Shown here piece by piece: positions 27,283-36,221 of a stretch of DNA of 64,000 nucleotides. Made by a program: the position numbers and the translations under genes. Positions within the stretch are counted from its first letter, which is position 1. Each line of letters opens with the position of its first letter. The notes beneath the pieces were generated by a model that did not search any database, was not told the DNA's origin, and saw only the letters and a program-made list of their open reading frames with translations. The DNA comes from JAWLAT01 sp041395325 (GTDB lineage: Bacteria > Pseudomonadota > Gammaproteobacteria > Xanthomonadales > SZUA-5): NCBI GenBank assembly GCA_041395325.1, contig JAWLAT010000003.1, positions 243,364 to 307,363 on the forward strand, given 5' to 3'.

Positions 27283-29115
27283 ATGTGTGGAATCGTCGGA
27301 GCCACAGCCGATGCCGATGTGGTGCCGCTGCTGTTGCAGGGGCTGAAGGCACTGGAATATCGCGGCTATGACTCGGCCGGCATCGCTGTGCTGGAGGGTC
27401 AGGGTCTGCGACGCGTGCGGGCCCAAGGCAAGGTCGCCGGACTGGAACAGCGTTGCCGCGACAATCCGGTGCAGGCGCAGGTCGGCATCGCCCACACCCG
27501 CTGGGCGACGCATGGCGTGCCCAGCGAGCGCAACGCGCATCCGCATGCCTCGCGCGAGCGCGTCGCGGTGGCCCACAACGGCATCATCGAAAACCACCAC
27601 GAACTGCGCGCCGAACTGAAAGCCGCCGGTTTTGAGTTCGGCAGCGACACCGACAGCGAAGTCATCGCCCACCTGATCGAGCACCTGCAGGATCAGGGGC
27701 TGGACCTGACCGCGGCCGTGCAGGCCGCCACCCTGCGGCTGGAAGGCGCCTTCGCGCTGGCCGTCGTCGGCACCCGTCACGCCGATCAGGTCATCGGTGC
27801 GCGCCGCGGCTCGCCGCTGGTTGTGGGTCTGGGGCAGGGTGAAGGCAACTACCTGGCTTCGGACATCTACGCGCTGCTCGATCGAACCCGCCGTTTCATC
27901 TATCTGGAAGAGGGCGACATCGTCACGCTGGAGCGCGAGGCCGTGACGATTCGCGACGCCGGCGGTGCCATTGTCGAACGTCCGGTCAAGCAGACTGCGC
28001 TGCATCCCGGCGCCGTCGACAAGGGCGGCTACCGGCACTTCATGCTGAAGGAGATCCACGAGCAGGCCCAGGCCGTCGCCGACACCCTGGAAGGCCGCAT
28101 CAGCCGCGGCCGCGTGCTGACCGAGATCTTCGGCGTGGACGCCCGCCAGCTGCTGCAGCAGACCCAGGCCGTGCGCATCATCGCCTGCGGGTCCAGTCAT
28201 CACGCCGCGCTGGTGGCGCGGCACTGGATCGAGCAGCTCAGCGGTTTGCCCTGCTTTGCCGAGATCGCCAGCGAATACCGCTATCGCGAGGCCGCCCAAC
28301 TGCCTGGGACGCTGTTCGTCACGGTGTCACAGTCGGGCGAGACCAGCGACACGCTGGCGGCGCTGCGGCATGCCAAGGGGCGCGACTATCTGGCGCGACT
28401 GGCGGTCTGCAATGTGCCGGAGAGCTCGCTGGTGCGCGAGAGCGATCTGGTGTTGATGACCCGCGCAGGTCCGGAGATCGGCGTGGCCTCGACCAAGGCC
28501 TTCGTCACCCAGCTGGTCGCGCTGGCGCTGCTGGCGCTGGAGCTGGGCCGCGCCCGCGGCATGGACATGGCGCGCTACGAGGCGCTGGTCACCGAGCTCG
28601 AACATCTGCCTTCGGCCATCGCCACGGCACTGGAGCTGGACGGTGCCATCGAGCAGCTGGCCGAGCAGTTCGCGCAGAAGGAGCACGCCCTGTTCCTCGG
28701 CCGCGGCACGCATTTCCCGATTGCCATGGAAGGCGCACTGAAGCTGAAGGAGATCAGCTACATCCACGCCGAAGCCTATCCGGCCGGCGAGCTCAAGCAC
28801 GGCCCGCTGGCGCTGGTCGATGAGGCCATGCCGGTGATCGCGGTGGCGCCAAACGACCAGTTGCTGGAGAAGCTGCTCTCCAACATCGAGGAAGTGCGGG
28901 CCCGCGGCGGTCAGATGGTGGTCTTTGCCGACTCCCAGGTCGCTGCCGGCGTGGGTCAGGACTGCACCGTGCTGACGCTGCCCCCGCTGGGTTTCCTCAG
29001 CGCACCGGTGGTCTTTACCGTGCCACTGCAATTGCTGGCCTATCACGTCGCCGTGCTCAAGGGCACCGATGTGGACCAGCCGCGCAATCTGGCCAAGAGC
29101 GTCACGACCGAGTAG
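27283..29115 (+). CDS. glmS: Glutamine--fructose-6-phosphate aminotransferase (isomerizing)
   Basis: Makes glucosamine-6-phosphate, the first step toward UDP-GlcNAc for peptidoglycan and LPS. The ATG at 27283 begins MCGIVGA, exposing the catalytic Cys after Met removal; longer frames upstream are not coding. The class II glutaminase domain covers about residues 1-220, and two SIS isomerase domains follow (about 290-420 and 460-595). The end DVDQPRNLAKSVTTE is canonical. The 610 residues match E. coli GlmS. Confidence 0.97.
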   Translation: MCGIVGATADADVVPLLLQGLKALEYRGYDSAGIAVLEGQGLRRVRAQGKVAGLEQRCRDNPVQAQVGIAHTRWATHGVPSERNAHPHASRERVAVAHNGIIENHHELRAELKAAGFEFGSDTDSEVIAHLIEHLQDQGLDLTAAVQAATLRLEGAFALAVVGTRHADQVIGARRGSPLVVGLGQGEGNYLASDIYALLDRTRRFIYLEEGDIVTLEREAVTIRDAGGAIVERPVKQTALHPGAVDKGGYRHFMLKEIHEQAQAVADTLEGRISRGRVLTEIFGVDARQLLQQTQAVRIIACGSSHHAALVARHWIEQLSGLPCFAEIASEYRYREAAQLPGTLFVTVSQSGETSDTLAALRHAKGRDYLARLAVCNVPESSLVRESDLVLMTRAGPEIGVASTKAFVTQLVALALLALELGRARGMDMARYEALVTELEHLPSAIATALELDGAIEQLAEQFAQKEHALFLGRGTHFPIAMEGALKLKEISYIHAEAYPAGELKHGPLALVDEAMPVIAVAPNDQLLEKLLSNIEEVRARGGQMVVFADSQVAAGVGQDCTVLTLPPLGFLSAPVVFTVPLQLLAYHVAVLKGTDVDQPRNLAKSVTTE

Positions 29116-29138
29116 CGCAGCAGCCGCGTGATCGTGGC

Positions 29139-29155
29139 ACCCCTACTCTGGGGTT
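29139..29155 (+). promoter_or_regulatory. Candidate operator related to the ACCCAAG-TGGGGTA motif
   Basis: ACCCCTACTCTGGGGTT lies 55 bases before the response regulator ATG. It matches about 12 of 17 positions of the motif found before three secreted-protein genes further right. Possible autoregulatory site; inferred. Confidence 0.45.
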
Positions 29156-29209
29156 TGCCTGAGCCAGCGGTGGGCGCAGCATAGGTACGGGGCGCTCGCG
29201 GAGTTGGAG

Positions 29210-29860
29210 ATGGTCAGTGTGCTGGTGGTCGAGGATGAGCCGCGGACCCGCGACCGACTGGCCGCCATCGTCGCCGCCAGGCCCGACTGGCGGTTGCTGG
29301 GCAACTGCGGCAGCCTGCAGGAAGCGCTGATCGCGTTGCAGGCTGAGCGGCCCGATGTACTGTTGCTCGATCTGGGTCTGCCCGACGGCAGCGGCCTGAC
29401 CCTGCTGCAGTGGCTGCGCGAGCGCAATGCCCACACTGGCACGCTGGTGATTTCCGTGCTGGGCGACGAATCCAGCGTGTTGCGCGCCATCGAACAGGGT
29501 GCCGGCGGCTATCTGCTCAAGGACGCCGATGACGCGGCGGTGGAAGCGGCCATCCGCCAGCTGTTGGCCGGTGGCGCACCATTGAGTCCGTCGATCGCCG
29601 TGCACCTGATGCGCCGACTGCAGGGCCCGCCCCGTGGCCACCGAGCCGAAATTGACGGAATGGGTCTGACCGAGCGCGAACTGGAACTGCTGCGCCTGAT
29701 TGCCAAGGGCCTGTCTTACGACGAAGTCGGCCAGCTGATGGGCTTGAAATACAACACCATCACCTCCTACGCCAAGGAGCTGTACCGAAAGCTGCAGGTC
29801 CATTCGCGCGCCGAAGCCGTGTTCGAGGCACAGCAGCTGGGTCTGGTGGGGCAGGCGTGA
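29210..29860 (+). CDS. NarL/FixJ-family response regulator
   Basis: Two-component transcriptional regulator of 216 residues. The receiver domain has acidic residues in VEDEP, phospho-acceptor Asp54 (LLLDLGLPDG) and the conserved Lys in LLKDAD. The C-terminal LuxR-type helix-turn-helix is LTERELELLRLIAKGLSYDEVGQLM. The ATG at 29210 is preferred over an in-frame TTG at 29204. The stop overlaps the kinase GTG start (GTGA), so regulator and sensor are a matched pair. Confidence 0.93.
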   Translation: MVSVLVVEDEPRTRDRLAAIVAARPDWRLLGNCGSLQEALIALQAERPDVLLLDLGLPDGSGLTLLQWLRERNAHTGTLVISVLGDESSVLRAIEQGAGGYLLKDADDAAVEAAIRQLLAGGAPLSPSIAVHLMRRLQGPPRGHRAEIDGMGLTERELELLRLIAKGLSYDEVGQLMGLKYNTITSYAKELYRKLQVHSRAEAVFEAQQLGLVGQA

Positions 29861-31686
29861 GTTCGGCGCCAGCGCCGCGCCTGAGTGCCGGTGCCAACAC
29901 CGTCGTGGCTTGCCTGGTGACGTTGGCGCTGGCGGTCTTGTTGTTGACCCTCAGATCCGGGCCCGCGCTGGCGTCTTTCCAGATCAGGCAGGCGCAGGAA
30001 ACCCGCTGCGATGGCAGTGGCACGCGCGAGGTCGTCCTGCCGCACTTCACCTGGGGCAGCGGTTGTCGGCGTCTGCTGGTTCATCATCGCTTGCCGGCCG
30101 GCGAGCGTTTCGGTCAGGCACTGCTGATCTCCGGCGTGACGCGCGATGCCCGCGTTTGGGTCAATGGCCACGTCCTGCGCGATTTCGACGCCCGACCGAC
30201 TTTCGACAGCACCTCTCATGCCATCCTGCTGCCCATCCCGGCCGAGGCATTGCAGAGCGGCGACAACGAGCTGATTTTCCAGCTGCGCGACGGCGGCGGC
30301 GCGCTCGATCGCAGCTATCTGGGCCACGTGCTGGTCGGCCCCGTGGAGCAGCTCACGCCCGTTTTCCAGTGGCTGCAAACACTGGGTGGGGACGGGGCCA
30401 AGCTGACCGTCGTGGTGGCCCTGGCCATCCTGGTCACGGTTCTGCCAATGGCGCTCTACAGACCTGCCGAAACCGGCTACCGCTGGTACGCGCTGGCCGT
30501 GCTCTTCAGTCTGGTGTTTCTCTATTTCCTGGGCTGGCCGCTGCGACCGCTGCCGACCGCCGTTGGGTCAGTCCTGGCCCATGTCGCTTTGGCGCTGGCG
30601 CTGTGGGCCATGCTGCGCCTGTCCATCGTGCTGGTGCACGCGCCCACCCTGCGCCCCTGGGTGGACCGCCTGAGCGGACTGGCGGTGCTGCTGCAGACGC
30701 TCCTGCTGTTCCCGCAGCGATGGTTGGCGAATCCGGGTGATGTTGGTTACCGCCTGTTGCTGTTGCTGCAACTGGTCATGCTGGCCGTCCTGTGGTGGCG
30801 GCGACGTGCGCAAGGTCATGCGCTGGCACCATGGCTGGCCGGCGCTGCCTTGCTCATCCTGCTGGTGGGTGTCGCCGATAGCGCGAGGATCTGGCAAAAC
30901 CTGTCGGGAACCTTGGCGCCGAACCTGTTGCCCTGGGGCGTGTTGTATTTGTTGGTGGTCCTTTTGATCGGCCAACTCGCCAATATCCTGCGGGCTCTGG
31001 ACACGGCCGAGAACGCCAAGCGTCAGCTGGCCGTGGCACTGGATGAGCGCACGCTGGAACTGCAACAGGAGTTCCAGCGTCGACAACAGGCCGAGCAGGC
31101 GCAGACGCTGGCCGAAGAGCGGCAACGGATCATGCGTGACATGCACGACGGCGTGGGCGGTCAGCTGGTGGCGCTCATCGGCCAGGTCGAGCACGGCGGC
31201 CTGCAACCGGGGCATTTCCGGCAGCAGTTGCGGCGCAGTCTGGACGACTTGCGACTGATGATCGATTCGCTCGACGATGCCTGCGCCGACCTCGGCGTGG
31301 CGCTGGGCATGTTGCGCCAGAGATTGCAGGCCAGCCTGCAGGAACTCCCGATTCAGGTTCGCTGGCGGACGGCACAGCTGCCCGATCTGGCGCCCAGGGC
31401 GCCGGATGAAGTGCTGCAGGTGCTGCGCATCGTGCAGGAGGCGATCACCAATGCGCTGCGCCACGCGGGCTGCACTCACATCGTCATCCATGCCGCCTGG
31501 GAGGATGAGCGCATTTGCATCGAGGTCAGCGACGATGGCAGCGGCTTGAGTGCGGATCCGCGCCAGGGCCGCGGCCTGCCCGGCATGCGCGCACGCGCCG
31601 AACGCATCGGTGGCCGGATCGAGTGGCTGGCCCTGAATCCCGGCACCTGCGTTCGGCTGAGCTTGCCGCAGGCGCTGGCTGACTGA
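29857..31686 (+). CDS. 7TM-type sensor histidine kinase (HisKA_3, NarL partner)
   Basis: Inner-membrane sensor kinase of 609 residues. After an N-terminal membrane helix comes an extracytoplasmic beta-rich domain with a Cys pair (about residues 40-165), then about seven transmembrane helices (about 185-385), the 7TMR-DISM layout. A coiled linker leads to the HisKA_3 region RQRIMRDMHDGVGGQ with His430, followed by an ATPase domain (QEAITNALRHAG, DDGSGL, GLPGMRARAERIGG). It is translationally coupled to the preceding response regulator. The signal sensed is unknown. Confidence 0.9.
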   Translation: MSSAPAPRLSAGANTVVACLVTLALAVLLLTLRSGPALASFQIRQAQETRCDGSGTREVVLPHFTWGSGCRRLLVHHRLPAGERFGQALLISGVTRDARVWVNGHVLRDFDARPTFDSTSHAILLPIPAEALQSGDNELIFQLRDGGGALDRSYLGHVLVGPVEQLTPVFQWLQTLGGDGAKLTVVVALAILVTVLPMALYRPAETGYRWYALAVLFSLVFLYFLGWPLRPLPTAVGSVLAHVALALALWAMLRLSIVLVHAPTLRPWVDRLSGLAVLLQTLLLFPQRWLANPGDVGYRLLLLLQLVMLAVLWWRRRAQGHALAPWLAGAALLILLVGVADSARIWQNLSGTLAPNLLPWGVLYLLVVLLIGQLANILRALDTAENAKRQLAVALDERTLELQQEFQRRQQAEQAQTLAEERQRIMRDMHDGVGGQLVALIGQVEHGGLQPGHFRQQLRRSLDDLRLMIDSLDDACADLGVALGMLRQRLQASLQELPIQVRWRTAQLPDLAPRAPDEVLQVLRIVQEAITNALRHAGCTHIVIHAAWEDERICIEVSDDGSGLSADPRQGRGLPGMRARAERIGGRIEWLALNPGTCVRLSLPQALAD

Positions 31687-31727
31687 GTGGAGCACGGCAA
31701 TGGCCGCTTGGGTCCGGGCGCTGGCTG

Positions 31728-31808
31728 TTGTGGGTCAGCGCTGTGCGCTGACGCTCTCTCTGCATCCCAATCCAAGAGTGTTCGATCGCAGATCGAACCC
31801 ACCAAAGA
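31728..31808. repeat. Composite REP unit upstream of the RAYT gene
   Basis: Palindromes GTCAGCGCTGTGCGCTGAC (31734-31752) and GTTCGATCGCAGATCGAAC (31780-31798), preceded by TTGTGG and followed by CCACCAA. This is the inverted orientation of the units at 26.1 and 36.7 kb. It is followed by CGCACCAAGGCTCGGC, also shared with the downstream copies. Confidence 0.88.
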
Positions 31809-31850
31809 TCGGCGCACCAAGGCTCGGCGTGACTGCTACAGTCCATTCCG

Positions 31851-32357
31851 ATGCCGTATTCCAGCCTCCTTCGAAATCGCCTCTCTGAAGCTCAGCAAAG
31901 CTATGCGTTGACATTCTGTGTCCGCAATCGAATGCCTGCTTTCAAAGTGCCAGTTGCGGCCTTTCAGATCATTGAAGCCCTGAAGCGCAGCGCGGCTCTC
32001 GGCTATTGTCAGTCACTGGCCTGGGTGGTGATGCCGGACCATATCCACTGGCTGGTCACGCTTTCCGAGCACTGTTCGCTTTCTTCACTCGTATCGGCAA
32101 CCAAGGGCACAGCCAGCCGCGGATTGCGGCGGCATACCAATCTGCGAATGCCCATCTGGCAGCCAGGTTATTACGACCACCGGTTACGTGCCGAAGAGGA
32201 TCTGGTTCGACAGGCGCGGTATCTGATTGCCAATCCGCTTCGTGCAGGTTTGGTCAACAATCTGGCGGACTACCCGTACTGGTATGCAATGTGGGCAGCG
32301 CCGCCGCATGGTCCGGTCCGTAATGGTGGTACGGGTGAAGCACTCCTGATGCCCTAG
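31851..32357 (+). CDS. REP-associated tyrosine transposase (RAYT, IS200/Y1 superfamily)
   Basis: Single-strand DNA nuclease of the HUH Y1 type that is thought to mobilise REP palindromes. HUH motif: VVMPDHIHWLVTL. The catalytic tyrosine region and its conserved tail are WQPGYYDHRLRAEED and YLIANPLRAGLV. The 168 residues match the family. It is framed by GTCAGCGC/GTTCGATC REP units on both sides, which are its expected substrates. No terminal inverted repeats or target duplication mark it as an ordinary insertion sequence. Confidence 0.9.
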   Translation: MPYSSLLRNRLSEAQQSYALTFCVRNRMPAFKVPVAAFQIIEALKRSAALGYCQSLAWVVMPDHIHWLVTLSEHCSLSSLVSATKGTASRGLRRHTNLRMPIWQPGYYDHRLRAEEDLVRQARYLIANPLRAGLVNNLADYPYWYAMWAAPPHGPVRNGGTGEALLMP

Positions 32358-32395
32358 ATGCTCGGCTTGTGCCCGTGCTTTGCAGGTTGCCTGAC

Positions 32396-32652
32396 CAGAA
32401 GCGTTCGATCACAGATCGAACCCACAAGAGATATCCACGCACCAAGGCTCGGCTTTGGCTGTTGTGGGTCAGCGCTGTGCGCTGACGCTTCTCCTTCATC
32501 CTGGGGCCAAGAGCGTTCGGTCACAGATCGAACCCACAAGAGACCTGCGCGCACCAAGGCTCGCCTTTGGCCATGGTGGGTCAGCGCTGTCCACTGACGC
32601 TCTCTCTGCATCCCAAACCAAGAGTGTTCGATCGCAGATCGAACCCACCAAG
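32396..32652. repeat. Tandem REP cluster downstream of the RAYT gene
   Basis: Two complete composite units and one half unit repeat with a period of about 110 bases. GTTCGATC-type palindromes lie at 32403-32421, about 32514-32532 and about 32626-32644; GTCAGCGC-type palindromes lie at about 32468-32486 and 32579-32597. They are joined by a repeated linker CGCACCAAGGCTCGGCTTTG. The palindrome at 32579 carries a change (TGTCCACTGAC) that weakens one arm. The cluster fills the gap between the RAYT gene and the convergent TPR gene. Confidence 0.88.
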
Positions 32653-32674
32653 CGACAACTCAGCAAAGCCGCGA

Positions 32675-34111
32675 CTAGCACCCCCAGGCCGCCAGCATCG
32701 GCCGCAGGTGCGCGACATCGGAGCTTGCTCTCGGCGGGATCGGCGCCAGGCAGGCCTCGATCGCCGAAACCAACGGCAACTGCAGGCCACCGCGCTGCAA
32801 TCGCGCCAATTCCTCCCGCAAGCGCAGGCGCATGGGTTCGTTCTTGCGGGCTTGAACGACCCAGTTCGACAGACCTAGATCCACCCGCCACAGATCAAGC
32901 TGCGGGCCACCTGGCATGTCCATCGCGCTGTCTGATCTGACGATCCAGCGTGGGGCCTTCTGCCGCTCCAGACAACGCTCGGAACTGTTGCCATCGAGCC
33001 CGCACAGATCGCCGCGCAGTTCCTGTACCCAGCCATGATTGACATCCACCGGCACGCGATCGAGCAGGTCATGCGCTTGCGCGATTTCGCCGCGCTGGGC
33101 ACGCAACAGCGCGGCGACGAAGGTCGCCATCGGCCCCCTGCCGGGGTCGTCGAGGAACCGGTTGCAGGCGGCCTCCCGGCCCGCCAGACAGTCCGCCTCG
33201 CCCAGACTGATCTGGGCCGATACCAGACCGGGATCGAGCGTACTGGCCTGCTCCAGCCAGGGTCGTGCCTCGTTCGGGTTGCCGTGGTAGAGCAGCGCAT
33301 TGCCCAGCCACAGCGCAATCACCGGCTCGCCCGGATCGAGCGCCGCGGCGCGAGCGAGCGGTGCTACCGCCAGGTCGTAGCGGTCCTGATTCATCCAGTA
33401 CAGTCCGCGCGCGGCATGTGCCATGCCCAGATCCGGATCCATCTGCAGCGCTTGTTCGATCGCGCTGTCGGCCTGTTCCAATGCCTCGGGCAGCGATTGC
33501 AGGCCGTATTCGAAGGCGAGCAGTTCCGCGGTCGCCAGATGCGCCTGCGCCAGGGCGAATTCCGGACTGTTGCGCACGATGGCCTGCAGGGTCGTCCGAG
33601 CCTCGGCGACATCGTCGGCGGTGCGGCGCTTGATCCGTGCCAGCGCAACCAGAAAGGCCTGCATGTCGGTCTCGGCGACCGTTGGTCCCGGTGGTGGGCG
33701 TGGCCGGGGTACACCCAGCCGTGCACCCACCCACCAGGCGGCCAGTGCGCTCCAGTCGCGCTGTTCGTGCCGTGGTTGTACCCATTGTTCCTGTTCGGTC
33801 CGACCGCTGCCGCAGTGCTGCAGATCGGCGCCAGTGATGGCGCTGAGCTCGGTCAGATCGCGTGAGATGCGCAGCGCGTGTGTCGCTCCGCCGGGCCAGT
33901 CGCAGCCCCGCGGATCGACCCGCACCTTCACGTCGGGCAAGGCCCGCAGGCGCGCCAGCAGCAGCGCACTGAGGCCCTCACTGGCCAGCTCGGTTTGCGC
34001 CTCCCCCGCCAGTCCCGCTGGTGGCAGCAGCACCACGCTCAGCGACTCGGGCGCCGTCGGCGCGCAGGCCACCAGAGACAGGATCAGCACACCGCAGAGG
34101 TGACGATTCAC
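32675..34111 (-). CDS. TPR lipoprotein with TolB-like N-terminal region
   Basis: Probable lipoprotein (lipobox LSLVAC) of 478 residues. Residues about 25-110 resemble the TolB/FlgO-like module that precedes TPRs in many regulators and cyclases (VVLLPPAGL, then LLARLRALPDVKV). Several TPR units follow between about 160 and 330 (for example AHAARGLYWMNQDRYDLAVA). The last 120 residues are unassigned. A helix-turn-helix or catalytic domain is absent. It is divergent from the CSLREA protein gene, and the shared 17-nt motif lies in the gap between them. Confidence 0.72.
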   Translation of the reverse strand: MNRHLCGVLILSLVACAPTAPESLSVVLLPPAGLAGEAQTELASEGLSALLLARLRALPDVKVRVDPRGCDWPGGATHALRISRDLTELSAITGADLQHCGSGRTEQEQWVQPRHEQRDWSALAAWWVGARLGVPRPRPPPGPTVAETDMQAFLVALARIKRRTADDVAEARTTLQAIVRNSPEFALAQAHLATAELLAFEYGLQSLPEALEQADSAIEQALQMDPDLGMAHAARGLYWMNQDRYDLAVAPLARAAALDPGEPVIALWLGNALLYHGNPNEARPWLEQASTLDPGLVSAQISLGEADCLAGREAACNRFLDDPGRGPMATFVAALLRAQRGEIAQAHDLLDRVPVDVNHGWVQELRGDLCGLDGNSSERCLERQKAPRWIVRSDSAMDMPGGPQLDLWRVDLGLSNWVVQARKNEPMRLRLREELARLQRGGLQLPLVSAIEACLAPIPPRASSDVAHLRPMLAAWGC

Positions 34112-34176
34112 GGGACGCGCAGTCCTGCTCGACGCTTGAGTGGAATTCTGAGCGCGCGCCGCGCCGCTGTCGACCG

Positions 34177-34193
34177 ACCCAAGCTTTGGGGTA
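34177..34193 (+). promoter_or_regulatory. Shared 17-nt upstream motif, copy 1
   Basis: ACCCAAGCTTTGGGGTA, 70 bases before the ATG of the CSLREA protein gene. It differs at one position from each of the copies before the S74 gene and at two from the copy before the glycosidase-like gene. It is an imperfect palindrome (CCCAA, then TTGGGG). Confidence 0.65.
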
Positions 34194-34262
34194 CACCGAC
34201 GGCGCCTCAGGTTTCAGCATGCCGCCATCGTGCCGCCCCTTGATCGCGGCAAGGAGCCAGCC

Positions 34263-36221
34263 ATGCGAACCCATACCCATTTCGGCATGTGCCATCCGTT
34301 CCTGCGGGTGCGCGGTCCAGTACGGCTGGCAGCGCTGATCACCCTGTTGCTGATGCTCTTCAGCGCTCCGGCACTGGCCGCCACACTGGTGGTCGACACC
34401 ACCTCGGACACCGGGGCCTCGAGCGCCTGTACTGCCGCGCCCGCAGACTGCTCGTTGCGCGGGGCGATCAATGCCAGCAACGGGCTGCCCGGTGCGGACA
34501 GCATCGAGTTCAACATCCCCACCAGCGACCCGGGCTGCAGTGCCGCCACCGGCATCTGCCGAATCGTGGTGGCCGCTGACTTGCCGTCCATCAGTCAACC
34601 GCTGTCGATCAACGGCTACACCCAGTCTGGCGCGCAGCCCAACACCATCCCCGCGCCGGGTGCCAACAACGCCCAGCTGAAGATCGAGATCACCGGAGCA
34701 GTCGGTTTTACCTCATTCCGGCTGTTCTCGCTGGCCACCGAGGCCGCGCCCTTCGAGATGAGCGGTCTGGCGATCTTTCTGCCCAGCAACGGCGGCATCG
34801 TTTCTGGCGGGCTGCGCCATGTGATCCTTGGCAACTGGTTCGGCGTGACCGCCAGCGGCGGCATCCCGGACTATGCGGTGGCCGGGTCCGTGCTCGATCT
34901 TGGCGGCTTCAATCGTTCGATCGTCATCGGCGGGCCCGAGCCGGCTGATCGCAATGTCATCGCCGGCAGTGGCCGAGACATGTCCAGTCCGGCCCTGCCC
35001 GGCGGCGGTCAGAACACGATTCGCGTCAACAGCATCAACACCGAACGCGGTCGCATCCTGTTCCAGGGCAATCTGGTTGGCCTGGCGCCCGACGGCATCA
35101 CGCCGTTGCCTTTCACCACCTTTCTGGTCGTCAATCCAGGCGATGACGTCTTTGCGACGCCCGATGTCGAGATCCTTGACAACCGGATGGCGCGCGCGCC
35201 GCGCAACTTCGGTTGCATCTGTGGCGGCAGTCTGCGGCTGTCGATCAATCGCAACATGCTCGATCCCACCTTGGGCCGGACCACGCTGGTTCAACGCAAT
35301 GTCTTCGGCATTGGCGTGGACGGCAGCTTCATCGACAGCACCAGTGATCACGTTGCGATCGATCTCGGCAATCCCAGCCGCACCGCCAACGTTCGCGTCG
35401 GCGGGCTGGGTCCGAACGAAGGCAATGTGTTCGCCCGCGCCCTGCCCCTGAGCACGTTCAATCTTGGCTCCGCGGTGGCGGTCCCCGGTGGCAACACCGT
35501 CAACGCGCAGATCGAGGTCGTTGGCAATCGCATGCTGGGCAATGCCGGCCTGGGCGTGGACCTGCGCGGCGAAACGATCCCGGTGCTGGGTAGAACGATC
35601 AACGATGCTGGCGATCCCGATACGGGCGCCAACAATCGGCAAAACTTCCCCGCGATCAGTGCCTTTTCGGTCAGCGGTGCCACCTTCAACGTCAGCTATC
35701 GCGTCGACTCGGCGCCGGCCAACAGCGCCTACCCGCTGCGGGTGGACTTCTACAAGGCCGCGGGCGACGAAGGCGAGACGCTGCTGGACAGTGACGTCTA
35801 TGGCATCGCCAGCGCGCAGCAGACCAAGGCCGTCACGCTGAGCATCCCGCCCGGAGTAAGCCTCACCAACGACGATGTCATCGTGGCGATCGCCACCGAC
35901 GCGAACGGTCGCAGCAGCGAATTCAGTTTTGATGTCGTCGGCATCACCGCCACCGACACGCCCGATCCGCATCCGGCCGGACTGCCCTTCACCGTCGAGG
36001 TCACCGCGCTGGCCACCACCGGGCCCTTTAAGCCCAACGGCATCGTCGATGTGTCGATGGACACCTCGCCAGTGACCACCTGCAGCGCTCACCCTGGCGC
36101 CGATCGCCACCGCCAACACCAGCCGCGGCAGCTGTCAGTTGGTCCCGGTGCAGATCGGCATCCGCACGCTGACGATCAGCTATCGCACCCTGCGCGGGGC
36201 ATTCGGCAGCGCCAGCGGTGA
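34263..36221 (+). CDS. CSLREA-domain secreted protein, N-terminal part (frameshifted)
   Basis: Secreted protein with a signal peptide (LAALITLLLMLFSAPALAA) starting at the ATG behind AAGGAG. The CSLREA-type domain is visible as LVVDTTSDT and ADCSLRGAINASN, followed by a long Asn/Gly-rich region that suggests a parallel beta-helix (VIAGSGRDM, RNVFGIGVDG). The family reading is lost at about 36090, where an extra base sends the frame into a Pro/His/Arg-rich tail ending at 36221. Removing one C there restores TCSATLAPIATA in the frame of the next entry, so the native protein would be about 795 residues. Confidence 0.8.
   Translation: MRTHTHFGMCHPFLRVRGPVRLAALITLLLMLFSAPALAATLVVDTTSDTGASSACTAAPADCSLRGAINASNGLPGADSIEFNIPTSDPGCSAATGICRIVVAADLPSISQPLSINGYTQSGAQPNTIPAPGANNAQLKIEITGAVGFTSFRLFSLATEAAPFEMSGLAIFLPSNGGIVSGGLRHVILGNWFGVTASGGIPDYAVAGSVLDLGGFNRSIVIGGPEPADRNVIAGSGRDMSSPALPGGGQNTIRVNSINTERGRILFQGNLVGLAPDGITPLPFTTFLVVNPGDDVFATPDVEILDNRMARAPRNFGCICGGSLRLSINRNMLDPTLGRTTLVQRNVFGIGVDGSFIDSTSDHVAIDLGNPSRTANVRVGGLGPNEGNVFARALPLSTFNLGSAVAVPGGNTVNAQIEVVGNRMLGNAGLGVDLRGETIPVLGRTINDAGDPDTGANNRQNFPAISAFSVSGATFNVSYRVDSAPANSAYPLRVDFYKAAGDEGETLLDSDVYGIASAQQTKAVTLSIPPGVSLTNDDVIVAIATDANGRSSEFSFDVVGITATDTPDPHPAGLPFTVEVTALATTGPFKPNGIVDVSMDTSPVTTCSAHPGADRHRQHQPRQLSVGPGADRHPHADDQLSHPARGIRQRQR

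Noticed and set aside
31851..32357. Ordinary IS200 insertion sequence
   Set aside because: The protein has the RAYT tail and is flanked by dispersed REP units, without the compact left/right ends of IS200.
36086..36095. Programmed frameshifting in the CSLREA gene
   Set aside because: No slippery heptamer or downstream structure was seen; a simple indel explains the break.
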